From assembly GCA_013001055.1 (NCBI GenBank), contig JABDNH010000007.1, positions 124,001 through 188,000 on the forward strand: a stretch of 64,000 bases of DNA, given 5' to 3'. Below the pieces are notes generated by a model. That model saw only the letters and a list, made by a program, of their open reading frames with translations, was not told the DNA's origin and ran no database searches. Source of the DNA: Sphingomonas sp. Lineage in GTDB: Bacteria; Pseudomonadota; Alphaproteobacteria; Sphingomonadales; Sphingomonadaceae. Of this stretch, positions 41,427 through 48,567 are shown piece by piece. A program made the position numbers and the translations under genes. Numbering within the stretch: position 1 is the first letter of the stretch; each line of letters opens with the position of its first letter.

Positions 41427-41885
41427 TTAGAGCGCCTTCACCGCTTCGAGCACCTCTTCGACATGGCCTTTCACGCGCACCTTTGGCCAGGCCTTCACGA
41501 TCTTGCCGTCGCGGTCGAGCAGGAAGGTGGCGCGGTGCATGCCCATAAACTTCTTGCCGTACATCTGTTTTTCGCCCCACGTGCCGAAACCGTCCGAAAC
41601 CTTGCCGTTCTCATCGCTCACTAGCGGCACGGTGAGATCATGCTTCGCGATGAATTTTTCGTGCCGTTCGTTGCTATCACGGCTGACGCCGATCACGCGC
41701 GCGCCTTCGGCTTCGAATTCGGCCAGATGTTCAGAGAAATCGATTGCCTCGGTGGTGCAGCCTGGCGTCATGTCCTTGGGATAAAAATAAACCACCAACG
41801 GCGCCCCGGGTGCATCGAGCCGGATGTCGTTTCCCGCAGTCGTGGTGACCTCGACGGCGGGTGCCTTGTCGCCTTCTTCAAGCAT
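41427..41885 (-). CDS. bcp: Peroxiredoxin of the Bcp/PrxQ family, 1-Cys form
   Basis: This 152-aa thiol peroxidase has the peroxidatic Cys in [20 protein letters not shown]. The usual resolving Cys five residues later (CTxxAC) is replaced by Ile-Asp, and I see no other Cys in the protein. It is therefore a 1-Cys enzyme that needs an external thiol. The ATG at 41885 ([11 protein letters not shown]) overlaps glnE by 8 nt. The [22 protein letters not shown] motif is typical of Bcp. Confidence 0.93.
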   Translation of the reverse strand: MLEEGDKAPAVEVTTTAGNDIRLDAPGAPLVVYFYPKDMTPGCTTEAIDFSEHLAEFEAEGARVIGVSRDSNERHEKFIAKHDLTVPLVSDENGKVSDGFGTWGEKQMYGKKFMGMHRATFLLDRDGKIVKAWPKVRVKGHVEEVLEAVKAL

Positions 41886-44571
41886 GTCGAACCTTCTCCC
41901 AATAGTCACTGATGCGCTGGCGCGCTTGCTGGCATGCCTCTAGCAACGCATCCCAATCGGGATAACCCGTCACTTCGGCCAATAGGTCCCGCGCCGCGCG
42001 GGCCGGTTTTTTGGTATCGGGGGCAATCAGGCGCATCACCACCAGCATAGCGGTCAGCAAACGGTTGTCGGCGGGCAGTGACTGCGGGGCGTGTCCTGCC
42101 TCGGCGAGCAGCTCGGTGGCACGTGCAAGATCGGGATCGAGGCCTTCGCGCGTGGCCAACTGCGTCACGTGGACGGCAAATTCCAGATCGACCAACCCAC
42201 CAGCACCAAGCTTGATATCGAGGGCCCCTTGCGGGGGCTTGGACACCATCATTTCTTCGCGCATGGCGGCCGCGTCCTTGCGCAGCTTCGCGACATCGCG
42301 GTCCGTGCCATAAATGTCAGCCAGAATGCCATGGACCTTCATCTGCCCCGCCTCGGTGCCAAAGATCGGTCGTGCGCGGCACAGCGCCAGATGCTCCCAT
42401 GTCCATGCTTCGCTGCGCTGGTAGGCGGCAAATGCATCCATCGACACGGCAAGACTGCCCTGCGTTCCTTGTGGCCGCAATCGGGTGTCGACCTCGTAAA
42501 GGGGTCCCCGCGCGGTCGGGACACTCAAGGCTGCGCTGATGCGACTCGCCAGCCGATTGTAGTAATCCGTGGGTCCCAGCGGACGGGGACCGTCCGATTG
42601 TTCCGCAGTCGGCATGTCGTAGAGAAAAATGATGTCGAGGTCGCTGGCATGGGTCAGTGCTTCGCCGCCCAGCCTGCCGAGGCCCACGATCACTAGCCCG
42701 TGGCCATCGAACTTGCCGTGGGTGATCTCGAACTCGCGCCGGGTGCGCTCGCCTAAAGCAAGGATTACGCCCTCGGCAACACGCGCATAGCCCTTGGCGA
42801 TGTCGAGCGGATCATGCTTGCCGTCGATCAGTTGCACGCCGAGCGCGAATCTTTTTTCGCCCACCAGCGCGCGGACGCGGTCGAGTGCCATGTCATATTC
42901 GAGCGCATCGAGCTGCTCGCCCAGTATCGCCGCGAAGGTCTCGGCATCGGGCAACGGATCGAACATAGATCGATCGAGCAGGCCATCGAGCAACGCCGGA
43001 CGCCGCGCCAACTGATGCGCCAGCGCGGGCGCGGTCGATAGAATGCGCGCCAATAACCGCGCCAATTCGGGCCGCGCCTCGAGCAGGCGATAAAAATTCA
43101 CGCCGCTGGGAATCCCGTCGACAATGTCGGCAAAGCGGTTGAGCGCGTGGCCTGGATCGGGGGCGGCCGCGATTGCTTCGATCATCGTCGGCAGCATCGC
43201 TTCGAATGCCGACCGTGCCGCGGACGAGCGCAGCGATCGAGCCCGACCGGTGCGCCATTGTGCAATCAGGCGCAGCGCCCCGTCACGTTCCTCGAGCCCC
43301 GCCCTGGCCAACGCGCGATCGAGCTTTTCGCTATCGGTCGGAAGGACTGCAACCGCGTCATTCGGCATGAGCTTGTTAAACCCGCTTGCGACTGCCTCGA
43401 CGTGCCCCCGCAACCAGTCCAGCCAGCTGGAGACCGTGTTCCAGCCGGCTAGCGCGGCGACGTTTTGCAGCGCGGCCTCGTCACGCGGTATTTCGTGCGT
43501 CTGCCTGTCATCGACCATCTGGATCCGATGTTCGGCGGTGCGCAGGCGGCGATATGCCTCCGCCAGCATTGCCGCGCCATCGCGGTCGAGGTGCCCTTTC
43601 TGGTTGAGCGCCACAATACTATCGAGCGTCGCTGCGGTACGAAGCGTCGGATCGCGCCCGCCATGGATCATCTGCAAGGCCTGCACCGAAAATTCCACTT
43701 CGCGGATGCCACCGCGACCCCGTTTGAGATCGTATCCCGGCCCGAATGTCTGACCTGACGCATAGTGATCGCGCACCCTTGCAGCGATGCTACCGATCTC
43801 CTCGATGACACCGAAATCAAGCGCGCGCCGCCAGACGAAGGGCTGCACTGCCTCGAGGAATTGACTGCCAAGCAGCGCATCCCCCGCGGCGCATCTCGCC
43901 CGAATGAAGGCGGCGCGTTCCCAACCCAAGGCCGCGCTCTCATAATGCGATATCGCCGCTGAAACCGGCAGGGCGATCGGTGTCACCTCTGACGCCGGAC
44001 GCAGGCGCAGGTCGACCCTTGCCACGTAGCCTTCGGTGGTGCGTTCCTGCAGGAGCCGAACCATCTCGCGAGAGATGCGCATGGCAGCTTGCGCGGCGTC
44101 GTCCTGGGCGCGCCGCGGCAGTCGTTCCGGATCGTACAGCAGGATGAGATCGACGTCGGACGAGTAGTTCAGCTCCCGGCTGCCCAGCTTGCCGAGCGCG
44201 ATGGCCGTGATGCCTTCCAGAGGCGCACCCGGCATACGCTCGTCGATCGCCGCTGCAAGCGCACGGTCGATGGCGCGATCGGCAAAGTCGGACAAATGGC
44301 GCGTCGAGGTCTCGAGATCGAACTGGCCCGAAAGGTCTCCAAGCGCCACGGCAAGAGCAAGTGCGTCGCGGCGGCGGCGCAATTCGACCGCCACATTTTC
44401 TTCGCTGCGCGCCAGTGCCGCAGCGACAGCGCAATCCGCCCCCTCATTGACGAAAATTTCGACGATATCGGGCGATCGCTCCATCGCACCGCGCAGGAAT
44501 GGCGCATGGTCGCGCGCGCGGCTGAGAGTGGTTTCTGCGTCGCCAGGGCGGTCCATCCCATGCCCATGCAC
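41878..44571 (-). CDS. glnE: Glutamine synthetase adenylyltransferase/deadenylylase
   Basis: GlnE switches glutamine synthetase off and on by adding or removing AMP, guided by PII. The 897-aa protein has two nucleotidyltransferase domains. The first carries GKLGSRELNYSSDVDLILLYD and the second GLGRLGGEALTHASDLDIIFLYD, each with the G-S-x10-D-x-D catalytic pattern. Helical linkers follow each (GRGGIREVEFSVQALQM, GAGGLVDLEFAVHV). The start is uncertain: GTG at 44571, or ATG at 44556, with no strong ribosome-binding site for either. It overlaps bcp by 8 nt at its 3' end. Confidence 0.95.
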   Translation of the reverse strand: MHGHGMDRPGDAETTLSRARDHAPFLRGAMERSPDIVEIFVNEGADCAVAAALARSEENVAVELRRRRDALALAVALGDLSGQFDLETSTRHLSDFADRAIDRALAAAIDERMPGAPLEGITAIALGKLGSRELNYSSDVDLILLYDPERLPRRAQDDAAQAAMRISREMVRLLQERTTEGYVARVDLRLRPASEVTPIALPVSAAISHYESAALGWERAAFIRARCAAGDALLGSQFLEAVQPFVWRRALDFGVIEEIGSIAARVRDHYASGQTFGPGYDLKRGRGGIREVEFSVQALQMIHGGRDPTLRTAATLDSIVALNQKGHLDRDGAAMLAEAYRRLRTAEHRIQMVDDRQTHEIPRDEAALQNVAALAGWNTVSSWLDWLRGHVEAVASGFNKLMPNDAVAVLPTDSEKLDRALARAGLEERDGALRLIAQWRTGRARSLRSSAARSAFEAMLPTMIEAIAAAPDPGHALNRFADIVDGIPSGVNFYRLLEARPELARLLARILSTAPALAHQLARRPALLDGLLDRSMFDPLPDAETFAAILGEQLDALEYDMALDRVRALVGEKRFALGVQLIDGKHDPLDIAKGYARVAEGVILALGERTRREFEITHGKFDGHGLVIVGLGRLGGEALTHASDLDIIFLYDMPTAEQSDGPRPLGPTDYYNRLASRISAALSVPTARGPLYEVDTRLRPQGTQGSLAVSMDAFAAYQRSEAWTWEHLALCRARPIFGTEAGQMKVHGILADIYGTDRDVAKLRKDAAAMREEMMVSKPPQGALDIKLGAGGLVDLEFAVHVTQLATREGLDPDLARATELLAEAGHAPQSLPADNRLLTAMLVVMRLIAPDTKKPARAARDLLAEVTGYPDWDALLEACQQARQRISDYWEKVRHA

Positions 44572-44623
44572 GATTCATCGCAACGACGAAACCATTGGCG
44601 CGTAATCCCGTTTGTTTAATACT

Positions 44624-44803
44624 ATGACAGATCGCAACTTCCTTGTGGCAGGGGAGAAGCAGTTTGAGGACCGACAGAAAATCATGGTCGACCCACATTC
44701 TCCCCATGCCGGTATCGTCGCCTCGCTGCGACGCGCCTTTGCGCCTGTCAACGATACCAACGATGACGACGAATTCGCGGAACTTCTAAAAAAGCTACGT
44801 TAA
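44624..44803 (+). CDS. Second NepR-like anti-sigma factor
   Basis: This 59-aa protein (ATG at 44624; the track uses a TTG four codons upstream) ends in VASLRRAFAPVNDTNDDDEFAELLKKLR. That aligns closely with the helix-linker-helix of the NepR at 46657 (VARALRSVYDDTLREDVPTEFEDLLKKLK). NepR binds EcfG and blocks it until phospho-PhyR takes it away. This copy converges on ecfG with 11 nt between the stops and is divergent from glnE. No ribosome-binding site is evident before the ATG. The NepR relationship is by eye and function is inferred. Confidence 0.7.
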   Translation: MTDRNFLVAGEKQFEDRQKIMVDPHSPHAGIVASLRRAFAPVNDTNDDDEFAELLKKLR

Positions 44804-44814
44804 GGGGACGTGCT

Positions 44815-45444
44815 CTACGTATCCTTGGCGAGGTTATCGACCTCACCCATGATCGCCTGCAGTGCAGAACGGTCATCCTTCGCCGAATCCTGGCGCCGGG
44901 ATGGCAATTCGTTGCTGTCGAGCAGGTTTTCTAGCGCCACGCGGCCACGCGCGACGCGGCTCTTGATCGTGCCCACCGCACAACCGCAAATCTGCGCGGC
45001 TTCTTCGTAGGCAAAACCGCCCGCGCCGACGAGAATCAGGGCCTCGCGCTGCGGCTGCGGCAACTGCATTAGCGCGCGCTGCATATCGGCAAGATCGACG
45101 TGCTTATCCTGCGCCGCAGGGGCTGCTAGAATCTTGGCCGCAGTCACATCATCCCATTCCCCCTTGAAGCGCGCGCGGCGCATTTGGCTGAGGAAAAGAT
45201 TGCGAAGGATGATAAATGTCCAGGCACGCATATTGGTGCCGGCCTGGAAGCGTTTGCGCGCTGCCCACGCTTTCAGCAGAGTCTCCTGGACAAGATCGTC
45301 CGCAGTGTCGCGATTGCCTGAGAGCGATCGTCCAAAAGCGCGCAAGTGCGGAATGACCTGTCCAAGCTGATCCTTGAATTCGTCATCGGGCAACGGGACG
45401 GGATCGGGCTTCTTACCCTCCTGGTCTGTGCTGTTCTTGGCCAA
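44815..45444 (-). CDS. ecfG: General stress sigma factor EcfG
   Basis: This ECF sigma factor of about 209 aa has region 2 at VIPHLRAFGRSLSGNRDTADDLVQETLLKAWAARKRFQAGTNMRAWTF. Region 4 is at QLPQPQREALILVGAGGFAYEEAAQICGCAVGTIKSRVARGR. The sequence is very close to sphingomonad EcfG, which reads GGAAC...CGTT promoters. No in-frame ATG exists near the start. A TTG at 45444 with GGGGA 5-6 nt upstream is preferred over the TTG at 45456 used by the track. It lies downstream of phyR in the same orientation and converges on the second NepR-like gene. Confidence 0.92.
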   Translation of the reverse strand: MAKNSTDQEGKKPDPVPLPDDEFKDQLGQVIPHLRAFGRSLSGNRDTADDLVQETLLKAWAARKRFQAGTNMRAWTFIILRNLFLSQMRRARFKGEWDDVTAAKILAAPAAQDKHVDLADMQRALMQLPQPQREALILVGAGGFAYEEAAQICGCAVGTIKSRVARGRVALENLLDSNELPSRRQDSAKDDRSALQAIMGEVDNLAKDT

Positions 45445-45566
45445 GATGATCCCCAAAAATACCCGCCGTCCGTCACGGGCGAACGACTCATGCGCTTCCG
45501 GTTATGAAAGCGTAACGAATGTAGGAAGCAGCGGGCGGAGTAGCAACCCGCCCGCCGACTGGCCGT

Positions 45567-46364
45567 TCAGGCCGGCACGGTCGCCGCGTCGAAGAACAGC
45601 GCTTGGCTGATCGCCGCTTTCACCGTGTTGCGCTGGAACGGCTTGGTAATCAGGAACGTGGGCTCGGGCCGCGAACCTGTCAGTAGGCGTTCGGGGAACG
45701 CGGTGATGAAGATCACCGGGACCTTGAAATCGCCCAGGATGTCCTTGACCGCGTCGATACCCGAACTGTTGTCGGCAAGCTGGATGTCGGCCAGCACCAG
45801 GCTCGGGCGGTTGGCTCGCGCTTCGGCGACCGCTTCGTCGCGCGTCACCGCAACGCCGGTCACGTTATGGCCGAGGTCCCTGACGATCGTCTCGATGTCC
45901 ATCGCGATGATGGGCTCATCTTCGATGATCAGCACTTCGGCGCGGGTCTGGCGTTCTATTTCGCCGGTGGCTTCGTTCACGAGGCTCTCGACGTCTTCTT
46001 CGCTGACATCGATCAGATACGCCGTTTCCTTGGTCGAAAAGCCCTCAAGGCTGGTCAGCAACAGCGCCTGACGCGACAGCGGCGTAATTTTCGAAAGCCG
46101 GGCCTGCGCGATATTCTCGGCATTTTCGGTATTGGTCGTGGGGTCTTTGTTGTCCTCGACGTGCGCGCTCGACCAGATCGCATGAAAGGTGCGGTAAAGG
46201 CCAAGGCGCGGGTCGACGTCGCTCGGAAATTCCTCGGGATTATCGACAATCGTTTCCAACGTGGTGCGTACATAATTATCACCGTGCTGCTGGCTTCCCG
46301 TCAAAGCGCGCGCATAACGACGCAGGAACGGCAAATGCGGTGCGAGTTCTTCACCCAGCGACAT
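45567..46364 (-). CDS. phyR: Anti-anti-sigma response regulator PhyR
   Basis: This 265-aa regulator has an N-terminal sigma-like domain (LPFLRRYARALTGSQQHGDNYVRTTLETIVDNP) joined to a C-terminal receiver. The phospho-acceptor Asp is in LVLADIQLADNSSG and the Lys in FLITKPFQ. VIFITAFPERLLTG corresponds to the FATGUY-type signature (PFxFATG(G/Y)). When phosphorylated it sequesters NepR and frees EcfG. The ATG at 46364 follows GGGAGA; the track start is 12 codons early. It is divergent from nepR-phyP. Confidence 0.95.
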   Translation of the reverse strand: MSLGEELAPHLPFLRRYARALTGSQQHGDNYVRTTLETIVDNPEEFPSDVDPRLGLYRTFHAIWSSAHVEDNKDPTTNTENAENIAQARLSKITPLSRQALLLTSLEGFSTKETAYLIDVSEEDVESLVNEATGEIERQTRAEVLIIEDEPIIAMDIETIVRDLGHNVTGVAVTRDEAVAEARANRPSLVLADIQLADNSSGIDAVKDILGDFKVPVIFITAFPERLLTGSRPEPTFLITKPFQRNTVKAAISQALFFDAATVPA

Positions 46365-46485
46365 AAATATTCTCCCGTTCGGTAAGCGACCGCGTGTCAC
46401 TGCGAATCGCCCAACCCAAGTTGCGACCTCGCCCCCTCACCGTGCCCTTATGGAAACAGCGAAACGACAAAGCCTGTTCGATGAG

Positions 46486-46510
46486 GGAACAAAGCAGTCG
46501 CCCTTTGGTT
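46486..46510 (+). promoter_or_regulatory. Putative EcfG promoter for nepR-phyP
   Basis: GGAAC (46486-46490) is followed after 16 nt by GGTT (46507-46510), one base from the EcfG consensus GGAAC-N16/17-CGTT. It points towards nepR, and about 140 nt of leader would precede the TTG start. This fits the usual EcfG autoregulation. The rest of the 292-nt phyR-nepR gap shows no other clear element. Confidence 0.6.
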
Positions 46511-46656
46511 TCAATTGCCAACCACTTGGACGAAATTGTTTTCGTTGACGTCGTCCGAGAAGGCGGCGAGATGGCCGGGAAAATGGCAGCGGCAGCGGGA
46601 CGCTTGGAGGGGATTATCCGATCACGCGTGCCCGTTCGCACAGAGAGGAAATTGGG

Positions 46657-46833
46657 TTGGGTAAAGAGAGGACCGGTTCGTCCAAGGACAAGAAGTCCGA
46701 AACGGAAGCGAACCCGCCAGCAGAAGGAAAGTCGTCCGAACAGGTCGCGCGCGCCCTGCGCTCGGTCTACGATGATACCTTGCGCGAAGATGTCCCTACC
46801 GAATTCGAGGACCTGCTGAAAAAACTGAAATAG
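46657..46833 (+). CDS. nepR: Anti-sigma factor NepR (TTG start, missing from ORF track)
   Basis: The frame from TTG 46657 to TAG 46833 encodes 58 aa: a polar Lys/Glu/Ser-rich start (GKERTGSSKDKKSETEAN), then SEQVARALRSVYDDTLREDVPTEFEDLLKKLK. That second part is the canonical NepR two-helix core. AGAGGAA lies 8 nt before the TTG, and no ATG is available in frame. It sits between phyR (divergent) and phyP (6-nt gap), exactly where nepR is found in related genomes. Its role is to hold EcfG inactive and to bind phospho-PhyR. Confidence 0.88.
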   Translation: MGKERTGSSKDKKSETEANPPAEGKSSEQVARALRSVYDDTLREDVPTEFEDLLKKLK

Positions 46834-46839
46834 GCTGTC

Positions 46840-48375
46840 ATGAGCAGCCCCCCGCGCAAACCACGAATGAGTAGCCCGGTCCAGCTTCTGCTGGTCATGT
46901 CCCTGGCGCTGCTCCCGATCGGTGCGCTCCTGACGTATGGTGCGCAGCACGAAATCGCCGAATCCCACAAAGCGCGCGAAAGAGCCGCCGACGCTAGCCT
47001 CGAAACCGCCGCCAGCAATGTCGAGGCCCTGTTTTCCCGCAATGCGCTAGCGCTCCGCATCGCCGCCGGCGGCGCTTTTGGCGCGGGCGCCTCCGATCCC
47101 TGCGAAGCGGCACGTCTGTCGCTGGCTAATACACCGGGGGTGCAGCTGCCCTTTGCGATCGATACGCTCGACAACCAAAGAGTTTGCGGTGACGGCCGTA
47201 TCGACACGATCCGATCCGATCGCGCGGCTACGCCTGGTGAAATCCGGTTTCGCGTCAATGAGGACGGCGATGCCATCCTGATGCGAATAACGGTCGACGG
47301 CGGTACCGTGACCAGCATGTTGCCGGTGGCCGATATCCGCGCCGCCGTCGCCTCTGCCAGCGAAAATATAAAAGTCTTCGGGTTGATCGACACCGAAGGG
47401 CGCCGCTTGCCGGTAATGGCAAACGACGAAGCGCCATTGGACGACCGCATGCCCTATCGCAAGTCGCTGGACTTGGCGAATGAACGGATCGAGGCCGTTG
47501 CGGCGACCGACGTGAGCCAATTGAGCAATGCCGATCGCCTGCTGATCTTCCTGCCAGTCGCTATGTTTGCGCTGGCGGTGCTGGTCGCCTGGGCGATGGT
47601 CAATGGATTGTTGGTCCGGCCGCTGCGCCGCTTGCAGGGCGCGGTTCAAGCGCACGAACCCGACAAGGGCGATTTCCACGTTCCCGAAAAGCTTGGTCCG
47701 GCCAGCGAGATCAGGGATCTTGGATACGCCTTTTCGAATTCGATGCAAAAGATCGAACAGTCCGAAACCGCGATGAGCGATGCGCTCGAAGGTCAGCGCC
47801 GCCTCGTCCGCGAGGTCCACCACCGCGTCAAGAACAACCTGCAGGTCGTAGCCTCGCTCCTCAATATTCATTCGCGCGGCGCAGAAGGCGCAGAAGCGCA
47901 AGCCGCCTATGCCGGGATTGGCCGGCGCGTAGAAGCGCTCGCTGTTGTCCACCGCAACCATTTCGCGGAGGTCGAAGAAAGCCGCGGGATCCAGCTTCGC
48001 CCATTGCTGACGGAGCTGAGCGCGGGTTTGCGCGCCAGTGCAAGCGGGGAGACGTCTTCGCGGATCGAACTCGATCTCATCACGGCTTCGACGACGCAGG
48101 ATACCGCGGTCGCGGTCGCCTTTCTCGTGACCGAGGTGGTCGAGTTCATCCTGACCAATGGAAACGGTGAAACGATCGATATCCAGCTGCGCCCGTCGAG
48201 CGAGTTGACGGCCCGCCTCGAAATATCGTCAGAAGCGCTGATCGAGCGAAATCCTGTCCCGAAAGGCTTCGAGCAATTCGAGCGCATCGTCGAGGGACTG
48301 GCGCGCCAATTGCGCTCGCCGCTTGAGAAAAAAGTCGGGCGCTACGCGGTCGAACTCGCAATCTTTCCGGAATAA
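46840..48375 (+). CDS. phyP: PhyP-like sensor histidine kinase/phosphatase with degenerate ATPase domain
   Basis: This 511-aa membrane sensor has a first membrane helix (LLLVMSLALLPIGALLTYG), a ~200-residue periplasmic domain with a Cys pair, a second helix (LIFLPVAMFALAVLVAWAMV), a HAMP-like linker, and a HisKA_2 domain with the His in VREVHHRVKNNLQVVASLLNIHSR. The ATPase region is degenerate. Where ELVTNAxKH and DxGxG boxes are expected there is TEVVEFILTNGNG and no glycine motif. This agrees with sphingomonad PhyP, proposed to act as a PhyR phosphatase. It is coupled to nepR. Confidence 0.88.
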   Translation: MSSPPRKPRMSSPVQLLLVMSLALLPIGALLTYGAQHEIAESHKARERAADASLETAASNVEALFSRNALALRIAAGGAFGAGASDPCEAARLSLANTPGVQLPFAIDTLDNQRVCGDGRIDTIRSDRAATPGEIRFRVNEDGDAILMRITVDGGTVTSMLPVADIRAAVASASENIKVFGLIDTEGRRLPVMANDEAPLDDRMPYRKSLDLANERIEAVAATDVSQLSNADRLLIFLPVAMFALAVLVAWAMVNGLLVRPLRRLQGAVQAHEPDKGDFHVPEKLGPASEIRDLGYAFSNSMQKIEQSETAMSDALEGQRRLVREVHHRVKNNLQVVASLLNIHSRGAEGAEAQAAYAGIGRRVEALAVVHRNHFAEVEESRGIQLRPLLTELSAGLRASASGETSSRIELDLITASTTQDTAVAVAFLVTEVVEFILTNGNGETIDIQLRPSSELTARLEISSEALIERNPVPKGFEQFERIVEGLARQLRSPLEKKVGRYAVELAIFPE

Positions 48376-48429
48376 AATCGTGATTTTCGGGGATCGTTTC
48401 GGTTGCAGCCAAAAAAGTTTTCTTCCCTA

Positions 48430-48454
48430 GGAACCCTGCCCCGAAAAGCGCGTT
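48430..48454 (+). promoter_or_regulatory. Exact EcfG consensus promoter antisense to tatC
   Basis: GGAAC (48430-48434), 16 nt, then CGTT (48451-48454) is an exact match to the EcfG consensus. It lies 55 nt past the phyP stop and points into the 3' end of tatC on the opposite strand. No annotated gene starts downstream on this strand, so it would drive a non-coding or antisense RNA starting near 48460. Confidence 0.6.
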
Positions 48455-48459
48455 TTTAT

Positions 48460-48567
48460 ATTCGGATAGTGACCTTATGCCCCCCCGCTCTCGCTATCCG
48501 AATAAATGGGCCCGCTATCGTCAACCCTCCCCCCCCCCGGTGACGATTGCGGGCCCAAATTCTTTTC
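48460..48567 (+). ncRNA. Candidate EcfG-dependent small RNA with C-rich hairpin loops
   Basis: From the predicted start, the RNA would fold into hairpin 1 (TATTCGGATAG / CTATCCGAATA, 11 bp perfect, 24-nt loop with C7). Hairpin 2 follows (GGGCCCGCTATCGTCA / TGACGATTGCGGGCCC, 15 of 16 pairs, 17-nt loop ACCC-T-C10-GG), then AAATTCTTTTC. C-rich, anti-Shine-Dalgarno-like loops on stress-induced RNAs are known in alphaproteobacteria (GsrN of Caulobacter, the CCUCCUCCC 'cuckoo' RNAs). The strand carrying C-rich loops is also the strand with the EcfG promoter. It is antisense to the last ~30 codons of tatC. Not proven: the terminator T-run is imperfect. Confidence 0.5.

Noticed and set aside
44778-44799. 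GGAAC...CGTT at the 3' end of the second NepR-like gene
   Set aside because: The spacing is only 14 nt, outside the 16-17 nt of EcfG promoters, and it lies within coding sequence.
46394-46819. 141-aa plus-strand ORF across the phyR-nepR gap
   Set aside because: It is out of frame with the clear NepR sequence and has no domain; the NepR frame is favoured.
48384-48447. TTTTCGGGG ... CCCCGAAAA inverted repeat upstream of the sRNA promoter
   Set aside because: The arms are 46 nt apart and the right arm lies within the promoter spacer; probably chance in this GC-rich context.
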